A stretch of DNA of 64,000 nucleotides, taken from the NCBI RefSeq assembly GCF_025024155.1, contig NW_026251746.1:62001-126000 (forward strand). Reading direction: 5' to 3'. Source of the DNA: Gamsiella multidivaricata. Lineage: Eukaryota > Mortierellomycota > Mortierellomycetes > Mortierellales > Mortierellaceae. Within the stretch, counting starts at the first letter, position 1, and each line of letters begins with the position of its first letter. Below the pieces are notes generated by a model. It saw nothing but the letters and a program-made list of their open reading frames with translations. It made no database searches and was not told the origin of the DNA. Below are positions 1 through 12,659 of the stretch, piece by piece. Both the position numbers and the translations under genes were made by a program.

Positions 1-2815
1 TCGCAGAGGAAATTCAAGGGCCTGCGGATTTCGTCTGTGGTCAAGATCACAAGTGCACTTTCGAGGAACCGGCCATGAATGAATTGATCATGACCATGTT
101 TGGCGATCCAGCTATTTATCTGAAGTGCAATGGCGGCGAGTGTTTGCATTATACGCAAGTCCCTGGGTTCGAGCGTCCGCCTCGTCCGGATTATACAATG
201 GCGATCATTTTGTCGATTGGAGGCGTGTTTGCGTTCCTGGTCGGACTGGGGCTGGCGGTGTGGTACTTGGCCAAGAGATCAGGCTCCTCAGGACAAGGAT
301 ATATTGCACTTCCGGATGATGAGGCAGCGAAATTAATGGCGGAACATATCCCTGCGACTTTGATGTTCAAGAAGATGAATTATTCTGTGAATGGCAAGGA
401 CATACTGACGGATGTCAGCGGATTGGTCAAGCCAGGCCAGGTGATGGCGATCATGGGTGCTAGTGGTGCGGGCAAGACCAGCTTGCTAGACATTTTGGCC
501 AGGAGAAATAAGTACGGGACGATTCAGGGTCAGATCTATGTGAATGGGCGGATCGTCTCTGATCAGGAATACAAACATGTCGTTGGGTAAGTACGAAATG
601 TTCATGATCCTGTTGCTCACAGCGAAGGGTCAATAAGAGATGGTTTTAGCAAATACTGTTTGCCATCTACTTCATATATAGTTACGTCGATCAAGAAGAC
701 ACGCTCATGCCGACGCTGACCGTATATGAGACGATCCTTTACTCTGCACTGCTCCGCCTGCCTCGCGATATGTCCTACGATGCCAAGCGCTACCGCGTGA
801 TGGAGACCATGTCTGAGCTGGGCATTCTTGATATCAAGGATATGCGTATCGGGGCGAGCGGACGGCGTTCCATTTCGGGTGGAGAAAAGCGTCGCGTCTC
901 CATTGCCTGTGAACTCGTCACATCGCCGTCAATCCTCTTCTTGGACGAGCCCACCTCCGGCCTGGACTCATACAATGCCTATAATGTTGTCGAGTGTCTT
1001 GTCAATCTGGCCAGGAACTATAACCGTACAGTGATTTGTACGATCCACCAGCCACGGAGCAATATCTTTGCACTTTTTGATCACTTGGTTTTAATGGCGA
1101 AGGGACAGCTCGTTTACTCTGGTGAGACCAGGCTTTTGAATGAACATCTCAGGAAGCTGGGACATCACTGTCCAGAGGGATATAACATGGCGGACTACAT
1201 GCTAGACCTGACCATGTACACCGGAAAATTGAGCACCAGCAGAAGTGACTCTGCAGTTGGAGGAGGGCTAGAGGGATATACTCAACGATACGGCTCGCCT
1301 TCAGCAGATGCAGCGGTACCAGGCACCACAAGCTCGATTTCTCCAGCTGTCGGATCCGATGGACTGCCGCTCATCGCACGGGAACTCAGTATGGCTGACG
1401 ATACCCGCCATTGGGAAAGTGAATTGGCGTCCCGTGAACACGAGAATCCCAGAGCTGCCGTCGGGGCGGTAGAAAATACCTCTATTGGCATCGATCCTCC
1501 GTCCACATCAAGAGATGCCGAGAGTGCCCGACTCACCGCAGTGGAAGAGGCGGTTGCGAAGGCACATCTGGACTCGCTCGTGGAAGGATTCAGAGAGAGC
1601 GCGATCTTGGCGGAGGTGGAGCAAGGTATCGACACGGCCGTACAGGCAGCTTCAGTCTCGAACAGTGACAGTGACAGCAACGGAAGAACCACGCCAGTTC
1701 CTCAGCAGCAACAGGCACAACTACCAGGCATCTCTGAGAAGGCTGTCGCGACATATCGCCGCGCATCTTGGTGGAGTCAGTTCAAGATTTTGGCAGACAG
1801 GACGTTGAAGAACATTTATCGCGATCCCATGTTGATGCTCTCGCACTATGTGGTGTCGATCTTTCTGGGACTTCTCTGCGGTGCACTCTTTTATAAGGTG
1901 ACAAACGACATCCCAGGATTTCAGAATCGAATGGGCGTGTTCTTTTTCATGTGCGCTCTGTTCGGATTCTCTTGCTTGTCGATCTTACCATCGTTTGCAC
2001 ATGAAAGGATCCTGTTTGTCCGGGAGCGCGCGAACGGGTATTATTCGCCGTTTACATATTTCGTGGCGAAGGTCGTGTTCGACATCATACCCTTGCGAGT
2101 GATCCCGCCCATGCTGATGGGATTGATCATTTACAACATGGTTGGATTGGTCGAGGGGTGGAACGAGTTCGGAAAGTTCTTCTTGGTCCTGGTCTTGTTC
2201 AATTTCACTGCGTCGGGGATCTGCCTGATGATTGGAATCGTTTTTGAAGCGGTCGGGGTTGCCAACTTGATGAGCAGTCTAATCATGCTGTTCTCGATGC
2301 TGTTCGGAGGACTTTTGCTGAACAAGGGTAAGGAACGAAGCTGTCGCGGCTGGTTGAGTGTATTTGGTCTGCTACGGGATCTCTTGAAGACATAAACTTA
2401 ACTCGCTTTCGTGGATTGTATTTTATTTTTTTAATAGAATCCATTCCGGAACACCTGTCGTGGCTGCAAAAGCTGTCGTTCTTCAACTTTGCCTTCGAAG
2501 CATTGTTAGTCAACGAGATTACATTCCTGCAGTTGGTCCAAAAGGAATATGGACTTGAGATCGATGTAGGTCATCCTCTTTTGGTTGTTTTGATCCATCA
2601 GATAAAGAACGCGTACCGCGCTCAGATGATGCTGTAAACTAAACAATTTTTTTTTTTGCCCTGTTCAATAGGTGCCTGGTGCGGTGATTCTGTCAACGTT
2701 TGGATTTAACTCGGGCGCATTCTGGAAGGACGTCCAAAGCTTGGGTATTATGGCTGCCGTCTTCTTTACCGTCGCCTTTGTCTGGCTTCACTTTAGAGTG
2801 AATGAAAGACGATAG
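1..2815 (+). CDS. ABC transporter, ABCG/WHITE subfamily, ADP1-like (5' end outside window)
   Basis: Membrane ATP-binding cassette half-transporter; substrate unknown. Exons seen: start of window-586, 682-2327, 2438-2565, 2672-2815, with GT-AG introns that keep frame. The visible N-terminus is a short extracellular Cys-containing stretch followed by one membrane span (near 200-280). The nucleotide-binding domain comes next: Walker A GASGAGKTS, signature ISGGEKRR, Walker B ILFLDEPTSGLD and H-loop TIHQPRS. A Ser/Ala-rich linker of about 200 residues follows, then the C-terminal membrane domain. An N-terminal luminal segment plus a span ahead of the ATPase is the layout of yeast Adp1 and separates this from ordinary ABCG half-transporters. 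The first exon begins before the window, so the length is unknown. The family call is firm and the ADP1 assignment is likely. The gene converges on the transcription-factor gene that follows. Confidence 0.9.
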
Positions 2816-3135
2816 TCATAACTCCGTCGTTCGTTCTTTTCGTTTCGCGTTGTAACTTAAAAGTCTTGCCCAACGTAGGATTGACAGTTTCATTGATAAG
2901 TCTCAATGAAACATCACTAAAGTGTTAGTGAAAGCGGGGGGGATTTTTTTCTTCTTTTTTTATATGTATAAATTGGCAAGACTGAGGATGTGAAAGTAGA
3001 AACAATAAAAAAGCACTGAAAAGTTGAGAAAATAGTCCCGATGGACCGAAAGAAAAGAAAGGCAGAAAAAGAATTGTGGTCAAGCCTTGCGTAGTAAAAA
3101 TTATCTTGTTTTTGACACAAGAAAAAAAAAAGATC

Positions 3136-5010
3136 TCATGCTTGGGAGACAGGGGGCTCCTGATCGTCTTCACAGTCCTTCAGATCCATGTGTCGGCGAA
3201 GGGCATCTCGGCGGGAGAAGGGCTTGTTGCACTTTTGGCAGCTGTAGATGTCGGTGATGCCGTGGATCGAGATCTGGTGACGCTGCAGATCATTCTTGCG
3301 CGTGAACGACTTTTTGCAGTCCTGTTCGGGGCATGCAAAGAGTCGGGCCTTGCTCCGGTCATGAGTCCGTTCATGAGTGTTCAAGTTGAAAAGACGGGAA
3401 AAGGCACGGCCGCACTGAGTGCAAACAAACTGACGTGGAGGGGAATCGTCGTCAGCCTGCTTGGTCTCGTCCGACTTTCGCTTCAAGGGATTGATGGTCG
3501 TCGAGATAGTCGTCGTCTGGTCAGCCTGGCAGCTGCTGGCAGGTAGCGATACTGTTGTGGACATTGCTGCTAACAAGGACAACTGTTCCTGCAATTTTTG
3601 TTGTTGTTGTTGTTGCTGCTGCTGCTGCTGACTGTACAAAGAGAGCAAGAGACCGAGATCCAACTGAGGTGAAGAAACAGCGGCAGGGAGCGTTGGGATG
3701 GACTGCATCGCGAATGTGCCGGAGGGACTGACAGTATTGCTGCTGATGCTGTCGAGGTTGTTAAAGTCGAACGAGAAGTTCTGAGGCAATTGGGGCATGG
3801 TCCAGTCTAGGGACATGGTGGGACTGGACGTGACCGTGGCGGGAGTGGACGATTCCATCGAGGGCGAGAGATCGACATCGGAGAAGAGACCTCCAAGGAC
3901 ATCTGGGGAATCAACCAGGAAGGGCGAGGCCTGTGTACTGACAGTCAATGGCTGACTTGTCAGTCTGGCGGCCGCTGCAGCAACGAGCTGCATCGCAAGT
4001 TCATGGGTCTCAGTCTCCTCTTTGAACTATCATCATTCAATCATTCAATCATTCAAAATACAAATCAATCGGACAGGTTAGCCGCCTTGGAAGAGCATTC
4101 TATGAACAAATCGATGCAAAGAAGAATAGAGCTGCGAACATGCCTTCAGATCGACAGAAGCTGGCGAGGAAAATGAGGTGGTCACAGGGGTCGAAAGGGT
4201 CAAGATAGGGCTCTGAAGAGCGATATCGTCAAAGAGAACAAAGTCGAGCAAGGCAGTTTCGGCTTGAAGATAGGCACTGGACAGAGTAGGATCCTGGGCC
4301 GACACGGCTCCATTCTGGCCAGACAGGGATGTCGAGGCTGGGGATGGAGGCGAGGTCAGGCCATAGTCCATGTTCAAGTCCAAGCCCTGGACAGCAGTGG
4401 AGGAGGCGGCATCGACATTGGAGGAGGCGGCAGTCCAGAGTTGCTCAAGGCTGGTCGTGTCAAAATCTTCAGAGGCCACACAGTCAAACAGGGGGGTCTG
4501 ATCGGGGGTTTGGTTCGGCGTGTCAAGATAAGGTGCAAACGGCGTATTGAAGGCAGAGGCGCAAACCTCATCAACGAGCGACAGTTGGTCAAAGCCAGAG
4601 GCATCGTCGCTTCGGTGCAAGGTTGCAGGCACAGGGGAATCGGAGGCAGAGTAGGCAGGGGCAGCCTTGGATGAGCTGGGGGTGGGAAACCACTCCAGAT
4701 CATCCAGACTTAAAGGCAGCTGGGACAACACAGGGCCATCGGAGATGGCGGCTGCTTGCGTCCAATCCTTGGACGAGGGTGGATGATCGAAAGGGAAGAC
4801 ATGGCTGAGTTCGGGTGAGGGGTGAACGGTTTGAGTGGGTTGAATAGGAATAAAAGGATTAAAAAAAGTCGGCTCGGACGACGGGTTAACAGTTAAAAAA
4901 GTACTTGGATCGGGAGGATTGTCAGTATAAGGAAAAATAGGGTTGTCAAAAATGAACATGCACAGGTGGGCAGGAAAAGCTTGGTTGTGTTGTTCAGGCG
5001 TCAAAGACAA
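3136..5010 (-). CDS. C2H2 zinc-finger transcription factor (probably two exons)
   Basis: Predicted DNA-binding regulator. The 3' part encodes a polyQ tract, a basic stretch and three C-terminal fingers. Finger 1 is C-x2-C-x12-H-x3-H, finger 2 is C-x4-C-x12-H-x4-H, and finger 3 ends in Cys (H-x5-C), so it is C2HC. The 5' part (5010 to about 4108) encodes a Ser/Pro/Asp-rich activation-type region that runs into a stop at 4078. The frame entering the 3' part is open back to an AG at 4027-4028. An 81-bp intron 4107-4027 (donor GTTCAT, weak; CTAAC inside) would join both parts in phase 0 into about 597 residues. I infer one gene; the alternative is two, with the second starting at 3993. A non-canonical last finger after two normal ones also occurs in Crz1-type factors, but I cannot assign orthology. 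Confidence 0.65.
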
Positions 5011-6335
5011 GATGAACGGTGTGGAGAAGAACGGGAGGGGTGTTGTCGCGGAGAGATCTAGGGGAGTTGAAGATCTGTAACGATAACAGAAAAGAGATGG
5101 AGTTTGTTCTGAAGCGAAGAGGGCTTGAACAAACTAGAAAGGGCGGGTGGGTGGCGGACAGCGACTGCAAGACGGTGTCCTTAGGCGGTGTGATAACGAA
5201 AAAAAAGCGGGATGTTCGATAGCCGAGGTCGACTATTAAATTTAAGAGTGCTAGTGGAAAGGAGAGCTGCTTGCGGTATGGCAGGACAGCTGGGATCGTG
5301 CGCAATGGTTGCTGTGGCTATAGGTGTAGTTTCTGGTGTGGCTGATACCGCACTTGCGATAGTTTGCTATGTCTCTTTGGGGTTTGAATAGGCAGGGGCA
5401 AAAAAGGGAGGGGGGAGGGAGGAGGGAAAGAAGGACGGGCTGCTCTCTCTGCTCAGTGGGATAGGGCAACGGACAGGGCTAAAAAGGGTGTTTTCTCGGT
5501 GAAAGAAAAGGGAAGACCTTTGTAATCCGTATGATAGGATGAAAGGTCTATGAAGATGATATAAAAAAGAAGCTTGTCGCTGCTGAAGGGACGTGCAGCT
5601 GTTATCAACAGTGTGCTGGTGGGAGTGGCAGGTGGGGGGAGGGAGGGAGGAGGGGCGGGGGAAAGAGAGGGGGGAAAGAGGAGGAAAGAGAGAAATGAGA
5701 GGAAAGAAGAAAATTATGAGCAACTCCGTGCTGCCTTAAGGGCCTTGAAGCCGATCGCACGCCTTGATGGATGGGTTCCAAGGATAGCACTATTTATCCA
5801 TGCGATATAGACTGCTGACGTTCTTTGGATTACTTTAGTCTACGCACACACATGCAACAGCATACGCACTCTGCCTCGCGTACATGCCCACTCTGTCTCG
5901 CATCTTCACTCTCACTCGCATTCTGCTTGTCTCCTTCTGCTTGCCTCAGTAGATAATTCTCCAATACTTATCCGTGTGAAATCAGTTACCATTTGTCAAT
6001 TGCTCAAACTGAACTCAAAACTAAGATTTAGAATCGTCAATTGATTGGCCGGTTTGTCGCCGTGAGATGTTGAACCATGAACTCAGCCCTGCGGAGGGCG
6101 TCTGCGTTGCATGTGAGGGGCACGATATCCGAACTACTCTGTCGCTGTCGATTGCAATAATACGAAACAGGAGTACATCTCATGGGAGCAGACGCCGATT
6201 GGTTTTCTATTCACCTATCCTCCCAGTTCCGCAAAACATGAACAGAAATATAAGCATTCCGGGCTAGGATACTATCTCTTCGACACAATCACCCATAGTT
6301 TATGTCTGCTTTCTTTTTTTGCTCTCTCTCGCTCT

Positions 6336-6380
6336 CTCACTCACTTACTCACTCACTCACTCACTCATTCACTCACTCAC
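6336..6380. repeat. TCAC tetranucleotide repeat
   Basis: About ten imperfect CACT/TCAC units follow a CT-rich run. Confidence 0.85.
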
Positions 6381-6918
6381 CCTTGCCTGAAGCAACTCTT
6401 GAGACAGGCTGCAACAAGCCTATACCTTCGTGTTAGCCCCATCGAACCTATCATTCGAGTTTACACACAATTGAGAGCAAGACATAAATGCATCCAACAC
6501 AGTGAATAGACGCGTCTGGAGCGCACCGGATCTTACATTGTGGTCAGGTCGACATGTACAGTCACATTTCTGGCGCTTTTCGGTCAAACTGACCTAACCT
6601 CATTTCCAAAAGACAATATGTCTATAGCGATGGGCGTAGTCCTACCTACTTTGGTTCAAATCAATCACAATATCGAGACGCAGATAAGAACTCATAGCAT
6701 CGCCGGAGGCGATTGCATCTCTGCGTGGTTCGCATTGAGCGAAGAATTAAAGGTTGTAGCACTTTGCATGTGGTTGGAACCTAGGGATATCGTGGCTTTC
6801 TATAACCTTGTAAAGAGGAAGCCCGAATCTCTGTCGACGACGAGCGCTTTAAAACAATACAGACATTGGAACAGAACAACCCTTTATTGCTATCAATCGG
6901 AACAGGGGTATCAGGCAC

Positions 6919-6945
6919 TTTTTTTTTTTTTTTTTTTTTTTTTTT
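6919..6945. repeat. homopolymer T tract (27 T)
   Basis: Uninterrupted run of T in non-coding sequence. Confidence 0.9.
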
Positions 6946-7817
6946 GGCTTGCCATGTCAACACCGTGCCTGTCGCTTGGTATAGGAGGTTAATGACAGCT
7001 CCAAACCCTCAGACGAAGGTATACCGGTAATCCTAAATATCGAAAGCACATAAAGTCAGGTGACTCTTGAGTGCCATGGAAACGATACAAGGCAGATGTG
7101 GGCGTGATAGTATTCGTATGACATTAACAGGGAGAGACCATTATATTGTTCTCACTCACCGACATGGGTTCGAGCTCACTGTTTCCCGTGGTGTTGCGAA
7201 TGAAATATTGAATAATGGGTGTAGAGTGGGGAGAAAGATGGTTCAGTATGGGCGGAGATATAGGTGTAGTAAAGAAGTAATCTGCTAGAGCTGAAAGAAA
7301 AAAATATATAATGGGCTGTAGCGATAAAGGGCGAGCAAGGAATAGATGTTGTGCTAATTATGTGTTAAGATACCTTTTGGAGACGAACGGATTCTGCGCG
7401 CCTAGCGCGTTTGCAAGACCTACAAGCAGCAGTCGATCCCAAAGGTGAATCAATATCTTTACTTGATATCTGGGAAGGCCAAGCATCTGCAGAAAGACGG
7501 CGTGGCGTGCATGCATGTATTCTACTGTCATATGAACTTTTTCACGCCTCGGGGCGTTGGCAAGCTGCGCATTTGAGTAATTCGAGGCTTCTTTTTGTTA
7601 GATATGTATATATACCGAAACGCAGCGCTTTTACCTTCATCTCATCACATTCCATGGTCCTTTCTAGGCAGCCTTCTACAAGCTGCTTTTCGATTCTCGT
7701 TCTCCACATAATACACCAATAGCATGAATATGTCAACATCGTAAAACGCAGCCGTGTATTTTCTCCTTTTCTATTGAGTAAAGGTGGCAGATCATTCTAT
7801 TTGTGTGAGATGAGCGT

Positions 7818-10314
7818 CTAATGGAATGTGGACAATTTGGACTGCTCGCTCAGCTCCTGGATACGTATCATCGCGGCATGAATGCGGATCGAGAGTCTAA
7901 ACTCAAACTCGTATCCAGAGTAACCAACAGCCTTGTCCCACAGTGCCTTCGCTCTCACCCACCGTCTATCTCCCTTCAGATCCTTGTCCTCGATCCAGCT
8001 ACCCACTCCAGCCTCCCAGCACGCAAACGGTACGACCCATTTCTCCTCGGCAATTTTTCCTGTAGGCAAATCGATCACCCAGACCAAGCACTCTGTACCC
8101 TCCTTGTGCCGGCCAAGCTGGTGCAGAATAGCACCTTTAATTGTCTTGAGAACAGCCAGAGAATCGAGGCTGCTCTTGCCTCGGCTCTTGCTGATCTGTG
8201 CATCAACTAAGGCTAGAGAACTAGTTAAGACCTCCGGGGTCATCGATGCGAAGGCGTTCCAGATCAAAAGAATCTCGAGCGTAGGCAGGTTCGTATCGTC
8301 AAACCCAGTCTGCTCGAACAGCTTGACCTTGCGTGTCACGTACTGTTCCACGAGGATGGTTCGGCCGCCAAATTTGCGGCTGACCAGACCGGGGATCGTT
8401 TGATAGATTTCTACTGCTTCCGGCTTCCTACCACTAGCCTCTAGTGCTGCAGCCTTGAAGTAGAGGAAAAATACCCTGGACCAATAATTTTCCTTCACAA
8501 GCCTGTCAAAGTATGTGGCAGCCTCCGTCCATTGCATCGCAATCGCGCAGTTCAAGCCCAGCTCATAATCGCATAGCCTCTGAAGTTCTGAGCCCCATTC
8601 AATTGTCGCCTTGCTCGAGGCCAACTCAAACGCGGCTGTCGACTCCTTAATCGAGCCCTTTAGTCGACAATTGCGTCCCTCGAAGTACAGGAAAAAGGCC
8701 GATTCCTTATAGTCGTTGAGGGCCTCCTTAAGAATTTTGTCCGCAATGGGGATGTTGGTCTCGCCCAAGACTGAGGGTGCGAATCCTGCGAGGATGATGT
8801 AATATGACAAGAACATGAGCGACCCCAATGGGGATCGAATTCCTTTGGTGGCAATACATTTGGAGATAAGATCGAACCCAAATGCCTTGTCTCCTGTGTA
8901 TCCGAATGAGGAAATGATCCGAAGAATCTTGGCGGGCATCGATGCCAGGACGATGTTGATGGTCCCCAGTCTGTTTCGCGCCGTACAACAGAGATGGGTT
9001 AGTGTGCTATTACCTGTAACGTGTTAATGGACAACATAAAAAACATGAATTCAGATGGTAATACATACCCGAAATAAACGCCTCCAAGGGTGTTGTTGTC
9101 TACGAGTGTGTTGGCCTCGTCACCCATAGTCTTGAGTTCCGCCCAGATGGTCTCGTAAGATTTGTATCCTACAATAGAAGCGTGGCGTTGGTAATTCCTT
9201 TCAATTCTAGCATTGGCGTTAAATCCATTGTGAAAGTAGCCACATGGGATCGATCAATTGGCATTAGTCTACAATACCCTTCCTTAAATTCAATCCGGCT
9301 TTTAGATAGCTCATGATGCTCTCCTGAAGCAGCAAGATCAGGGATGTCAGAAGCAAACTCTCAGCCCTGACCACCCTCGCTCGGATCTCGCCATTGGTCA
9401 TATGCTTTGGCGGTGGCGGTGGCGTGCGTGAGGGGCTGCTCTGCTTGCTCTTGGCAGACGTGTCCTTGTAGCCGAAGTAACTCCATCCCGAAGAAACCAG
9501 CTTCGAGACTGAGTTCATCAACGTGGCCGACTTTTTCGGCGCAGCCTGGACCTGAGCGTTGCAGAGGGCTTCCGACTGTTGAAGGATCCGCGTGGCGTTC
9601 TGGATATCGGACTCATTGAATGTCATGCATGCTGAAAAGGAGGGAATGGGAAGTCGATGTTGGTAACACAAAAATGCAAGCTGGTCAATTGTCTGTCTCT
9701 GCTCGCACCACCTACAAAGATGGGATATGAACTTTGTATTCCCATTTAACTGGCCGCTCACACGTAGGCATTAGTGCATTCGTTCTCTTTTTTCCTGCTT
9801 TGGATACCGAGCTCACCTTTCATAAATGCCATGGCGCCGGATCCGAGGGCGTAGATTGGATCGACTTGGTCTCGGGAAGCAAAGATCCTCTGGGCTTCGA
9901 TGAACTCGTTTTCGAAGAAGATCTTGACCCCATGAAGCATCCTCTGATCTTGAGGCATAAGGATAAATATGCAATTGATATTGCGAGGGGAAGGCAAGTG
10001 GCAAACATTAGACCATTAATAGCTGCGCAGGGTAATTGCGCTGTTGCGGCATTAAGGCTGAGGCAGGGTGCCATCTCAGCAATTGAACCTGATGGGATGT
10101 ATGTACCTGCGATTTCTTGTTCAGCGGCAGTAAGCATATTGGCCTGCATCTTTATACCGGTTGTCTGGGAGGAGGATATGGACGAAGCACTCATGTCATC
10201 GTCGTCCTCAATGGCGGCATTCTTGAGCTCATCCTGAAGCTGCTGCATCAGCTTGGCGTCGTCGTCTGCTTCGCTTGCAAGTGTTGTTGAGGTAGTGGCT
10301 TCCTTGGATGTCAT
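7818..10314 (-). CDS. IML2: IML2 / TTC39-family tetratricopeptide repeat protein
   Basis: Homologue of the fungal inclusion-body clearance protein Iml2 and animal TTC39, a family linked to lipid droplets and protein aggregates. Five exons: 10314-10107, 9948-9817, 9631-9278, 9168-9069, 8970-7818. All boundaries are GT-AG and the frame sums to 648 residues. The first exon is acidic (ATG at 10314, where conserved-looking sequence begins). Exon 2 carries the family-typical segment GVKIFFENEFIEA. The last exon carries helical TPR-like pairs, including YELGLNCAIAMQW and YFKAAALEASGRKPEA. An upstream in-frame ATG at 10458 would add a low-complexity Cys/Phe-rich stretch and is less likely. The small secreted-peptide gene lies divergently upstream, almost 2 kb away. 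The family call is strong; cellular role is by homology only. Confidence 0.87.
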
Positions 10315-12260
10315 GGCGAAGGAAGGATGTTTTAGGAGAAGAGTAAGCAACAAGTGTGAGATGAAGTTGCGAAACGGTCGATGGAGAAAAACAAGCTGAT
10401 GCTTTTGCCCGTTCCCATCGGGACCTGTACACCCACGGCCAGTGTAACAGCACCCCACCCAAAAAAAGAACTGCTCCCAAAAAAGATTCTCTACCGCGCA
10501 ATTGGGTAAGGGTTATGAAATGTAGAATATGCAGGTAAAATGTATACTTCCAGACCACTGACGGTGTTCTAGTCTAATATACCATTCCTGCGTCGATAAG
10601 CCCTCTTCCACTCATTGCAATTACACCGCATCAGTAGAGAGAACAGTAATGACAGGGATGAAAGCGAGAATGAGAAGGAGTAGAACGAGAAAATGAAGCG
10701 TTCATGAAGATGAAGCGAACTATCGTTCATCTTTTGGTCGTTCTCCGATACCTCTATTCAATCCATCGTAAATGCGACATCTAGCTGTCTCAACAGCTTC
10801 CTAGTTCATTCTCATGATAGCAAAGAGGAAATTCTGTCACCTCTGAAGCCAGAATCATCAGAAGGGTATTCCGTCGATTTTATTGCTCTCAAACAAAATG
10901 TGGGGTAAAATACATAATTTTCAGAGAAAATAAGTCAGCAGAAGCTGTTCTACTCAACAGATGCCTTCGCCATTCCGGAATATCACCTTACCTATTTCTC
11001 CTCAGCTCTTTCCGAGCGATTAGGCTACGTGCCATGCAATAGAGACTCCGGATAGCAAAACAGAGCTCAGTCAAAGACAAAGAAGCGCTCATGTGCACAC
11101 GGTGGTGCTGAAAAGAAGGAAGACACCGCAGCAATTTTTTGCTATCAGCTCAGTTGGGCTATTTTCTATGCATCCAGGTCGCCGAAATGGAACCCACGTT
11201 CAGCGGTTGGAACTTTATGATTCAATAGCATAGGCAAGATTCTCGCTCCTCATCAAACCTGGCACTTTGACAATCAATACCGATGGCAGTAATGCTTGAC
11301 AACGCTCTTATATTTATTAGTATCGTCTTATTCACTAATGAAACGCGGCGTCCTGTTCCAGACAAGCATTGCTGCATTATATGAACTCTTTACGTTGGCT
11401 AGGAAGAAGAAAAAAAGGGCAAGTTCACCTCCATTCGATTTTCTCTCACTGTAGGGTCTTTAAAATCAGCCTTCCGGAGGTAGTTGTTGGCCTTTGTGTT
11501 CGGAATGAAAAAAGAGGGACATCATGTAGAAGAGAGAAGGCAGTGGAACAAAGTCCATCGGCACACAGCCGCGTGCCTGAAGACCATTGCTTGACCAATG
11601 AGAAAAATGTCTCAATGTTGGCCCCTCGCCCCCGACTGCCAACGAGCAAATGGTAGGGAACATGCTTTATTTTGTATCTTGTACCAGCTGCTGTGGCGAG
11701 CACAGCACCGAGCCTTTAAAAATTGGCGAATAAGAAGCGGGCATTCGCTCAGGATATACCCAGCACGCGTGTATTCATTCAGCTCCCACAATTGGCAGGC
11801 AGATAGGTTCACACTGCTTTGTACTCCTTGGTCTTAGCTGCTATGCACTGACTGTGAGCCGCGCATGAAAACCATGCCCTCGGCCTTCTCTTCTGAGACG
11901 TCCCCAGGCTTATCTGGAGCCATCGCATCCACCTGGACATCCATCAAACACAAGAACAGGCGTCTTTTGTTTACTCCGTCGCCGCTTTGTGCTAGGTCTC
12001 CAGCACGCCATGGATAAATTTGTTCGCTCATGGACCGCATACGAGCTCCCATGACTTTATGTTGCCTCCCTGCGCCTTCTTCGGTCTCCTCCAGCGTCCG
12101 TCTTCCTTTCCTTACCGCTTAAATACCTCGAGAATTTCCTTCGCGCGTCGGCTTTACTTCTTTCCTGTGCTTCATTCTTCCTTCTTTCTTCTCTTCATTC
12201 TCTCCTAAACGACAATCTTGCTCCATACTTCCTTCAAAACAAACGCGGTTTAATTCCAAG
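10315..12260. other. intergenic region between divergent genes
   Basis: Promoter space of the IML2-like gene (leftwards) and of the small secreted-peptide gene (rightwards). The last 200 bp before 12261 are CT-rich, like a fungal 5' leader. I see no domain-bearing frame, tRNA or repeat here. Confidence 0.6.
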
Positions 12261-12659
12261 ATGCGTATCGCTACCCTGACCCTTGCCGTCGCCATCTCGG
12301 CTGCTTTTCTGGCTTCCGCAGCACCTGCCTCTAACGCCTGTAAGTAATCCTGTATAGTCTAGTTGCATGATACTGGATGGAGGAGCTGTGTTCTTGAGGA
12401 CGCGTTAAAGCGCGATTTTTATTGCAACCGAAAAAAAAAATTGCACCGTGCTCTGTCGATTGATGCGTATTTATATTATGGTTGTAATATGCGCGCGCCT
12501 TTTTCAGTCAAGATCGTTGTTGGCGCGGACAAGGTTGCATCTGAGGGCCCATTTCCCAACCATCCTGGCCCACCTGGGATTCCACCCGTGGAGGAGTACA
12601 GTGGCCCTGAGGCAGCCGCCCTTATGAATCTTGCGAATCCCCCTACTGAAGAGAAGTAG
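12261..12659 (+). CDS. small secreted protein, 76 residues
   Basis: Two exons, 12261-12339 and 12508-12659, joined in phase 1 through a GTAAGT...CAG intron. The start MRIATLTLAVAIS and the following Ala-rich core form a clear signal peptide, with likely cleavage near residues 20-24 (SAAP). The mature part is about 52-56 residues, cysteine-free and Pro/Gly/Glu-rich, with PFPNHPGPPGIPP in the middle and an acidic, Lys-ending tail. The leader directly upstream is long and CT-rich, typical of a well-expressed fungal gene. I recognise no family. Lack of cysteine argues against a defensin-like or hydrophobin role; a wall-associated or signalling peptide is possible but unsupported. Neither exon alone is a convincing long ORF, so the gene is easily missed. 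Confidence 0.75.

Larger units (their letters stand above)
5011..7817. other. intergenic region without a supportable gene
   Basis: This holds the promoter side of the transcription factor and the 3' side of the IML2-like gene. The proximal 800 bp are purine-rich on the + strand, meaning CT-rich in the sense of the gene read leftwards. Short open frames occur (for example 6540-6992 +), but they show no domain, no splice logic and no biased composition. A TCAC simple repeat and a T27 tract are listed separately. Confidence 0.6.

Noticed and set aside
6540..6992. 150-residue + frame in the gene-poor region
   Set aside because: It runs through the T27 tract into a poly-Phe stretch and shows no domain or codon bias.
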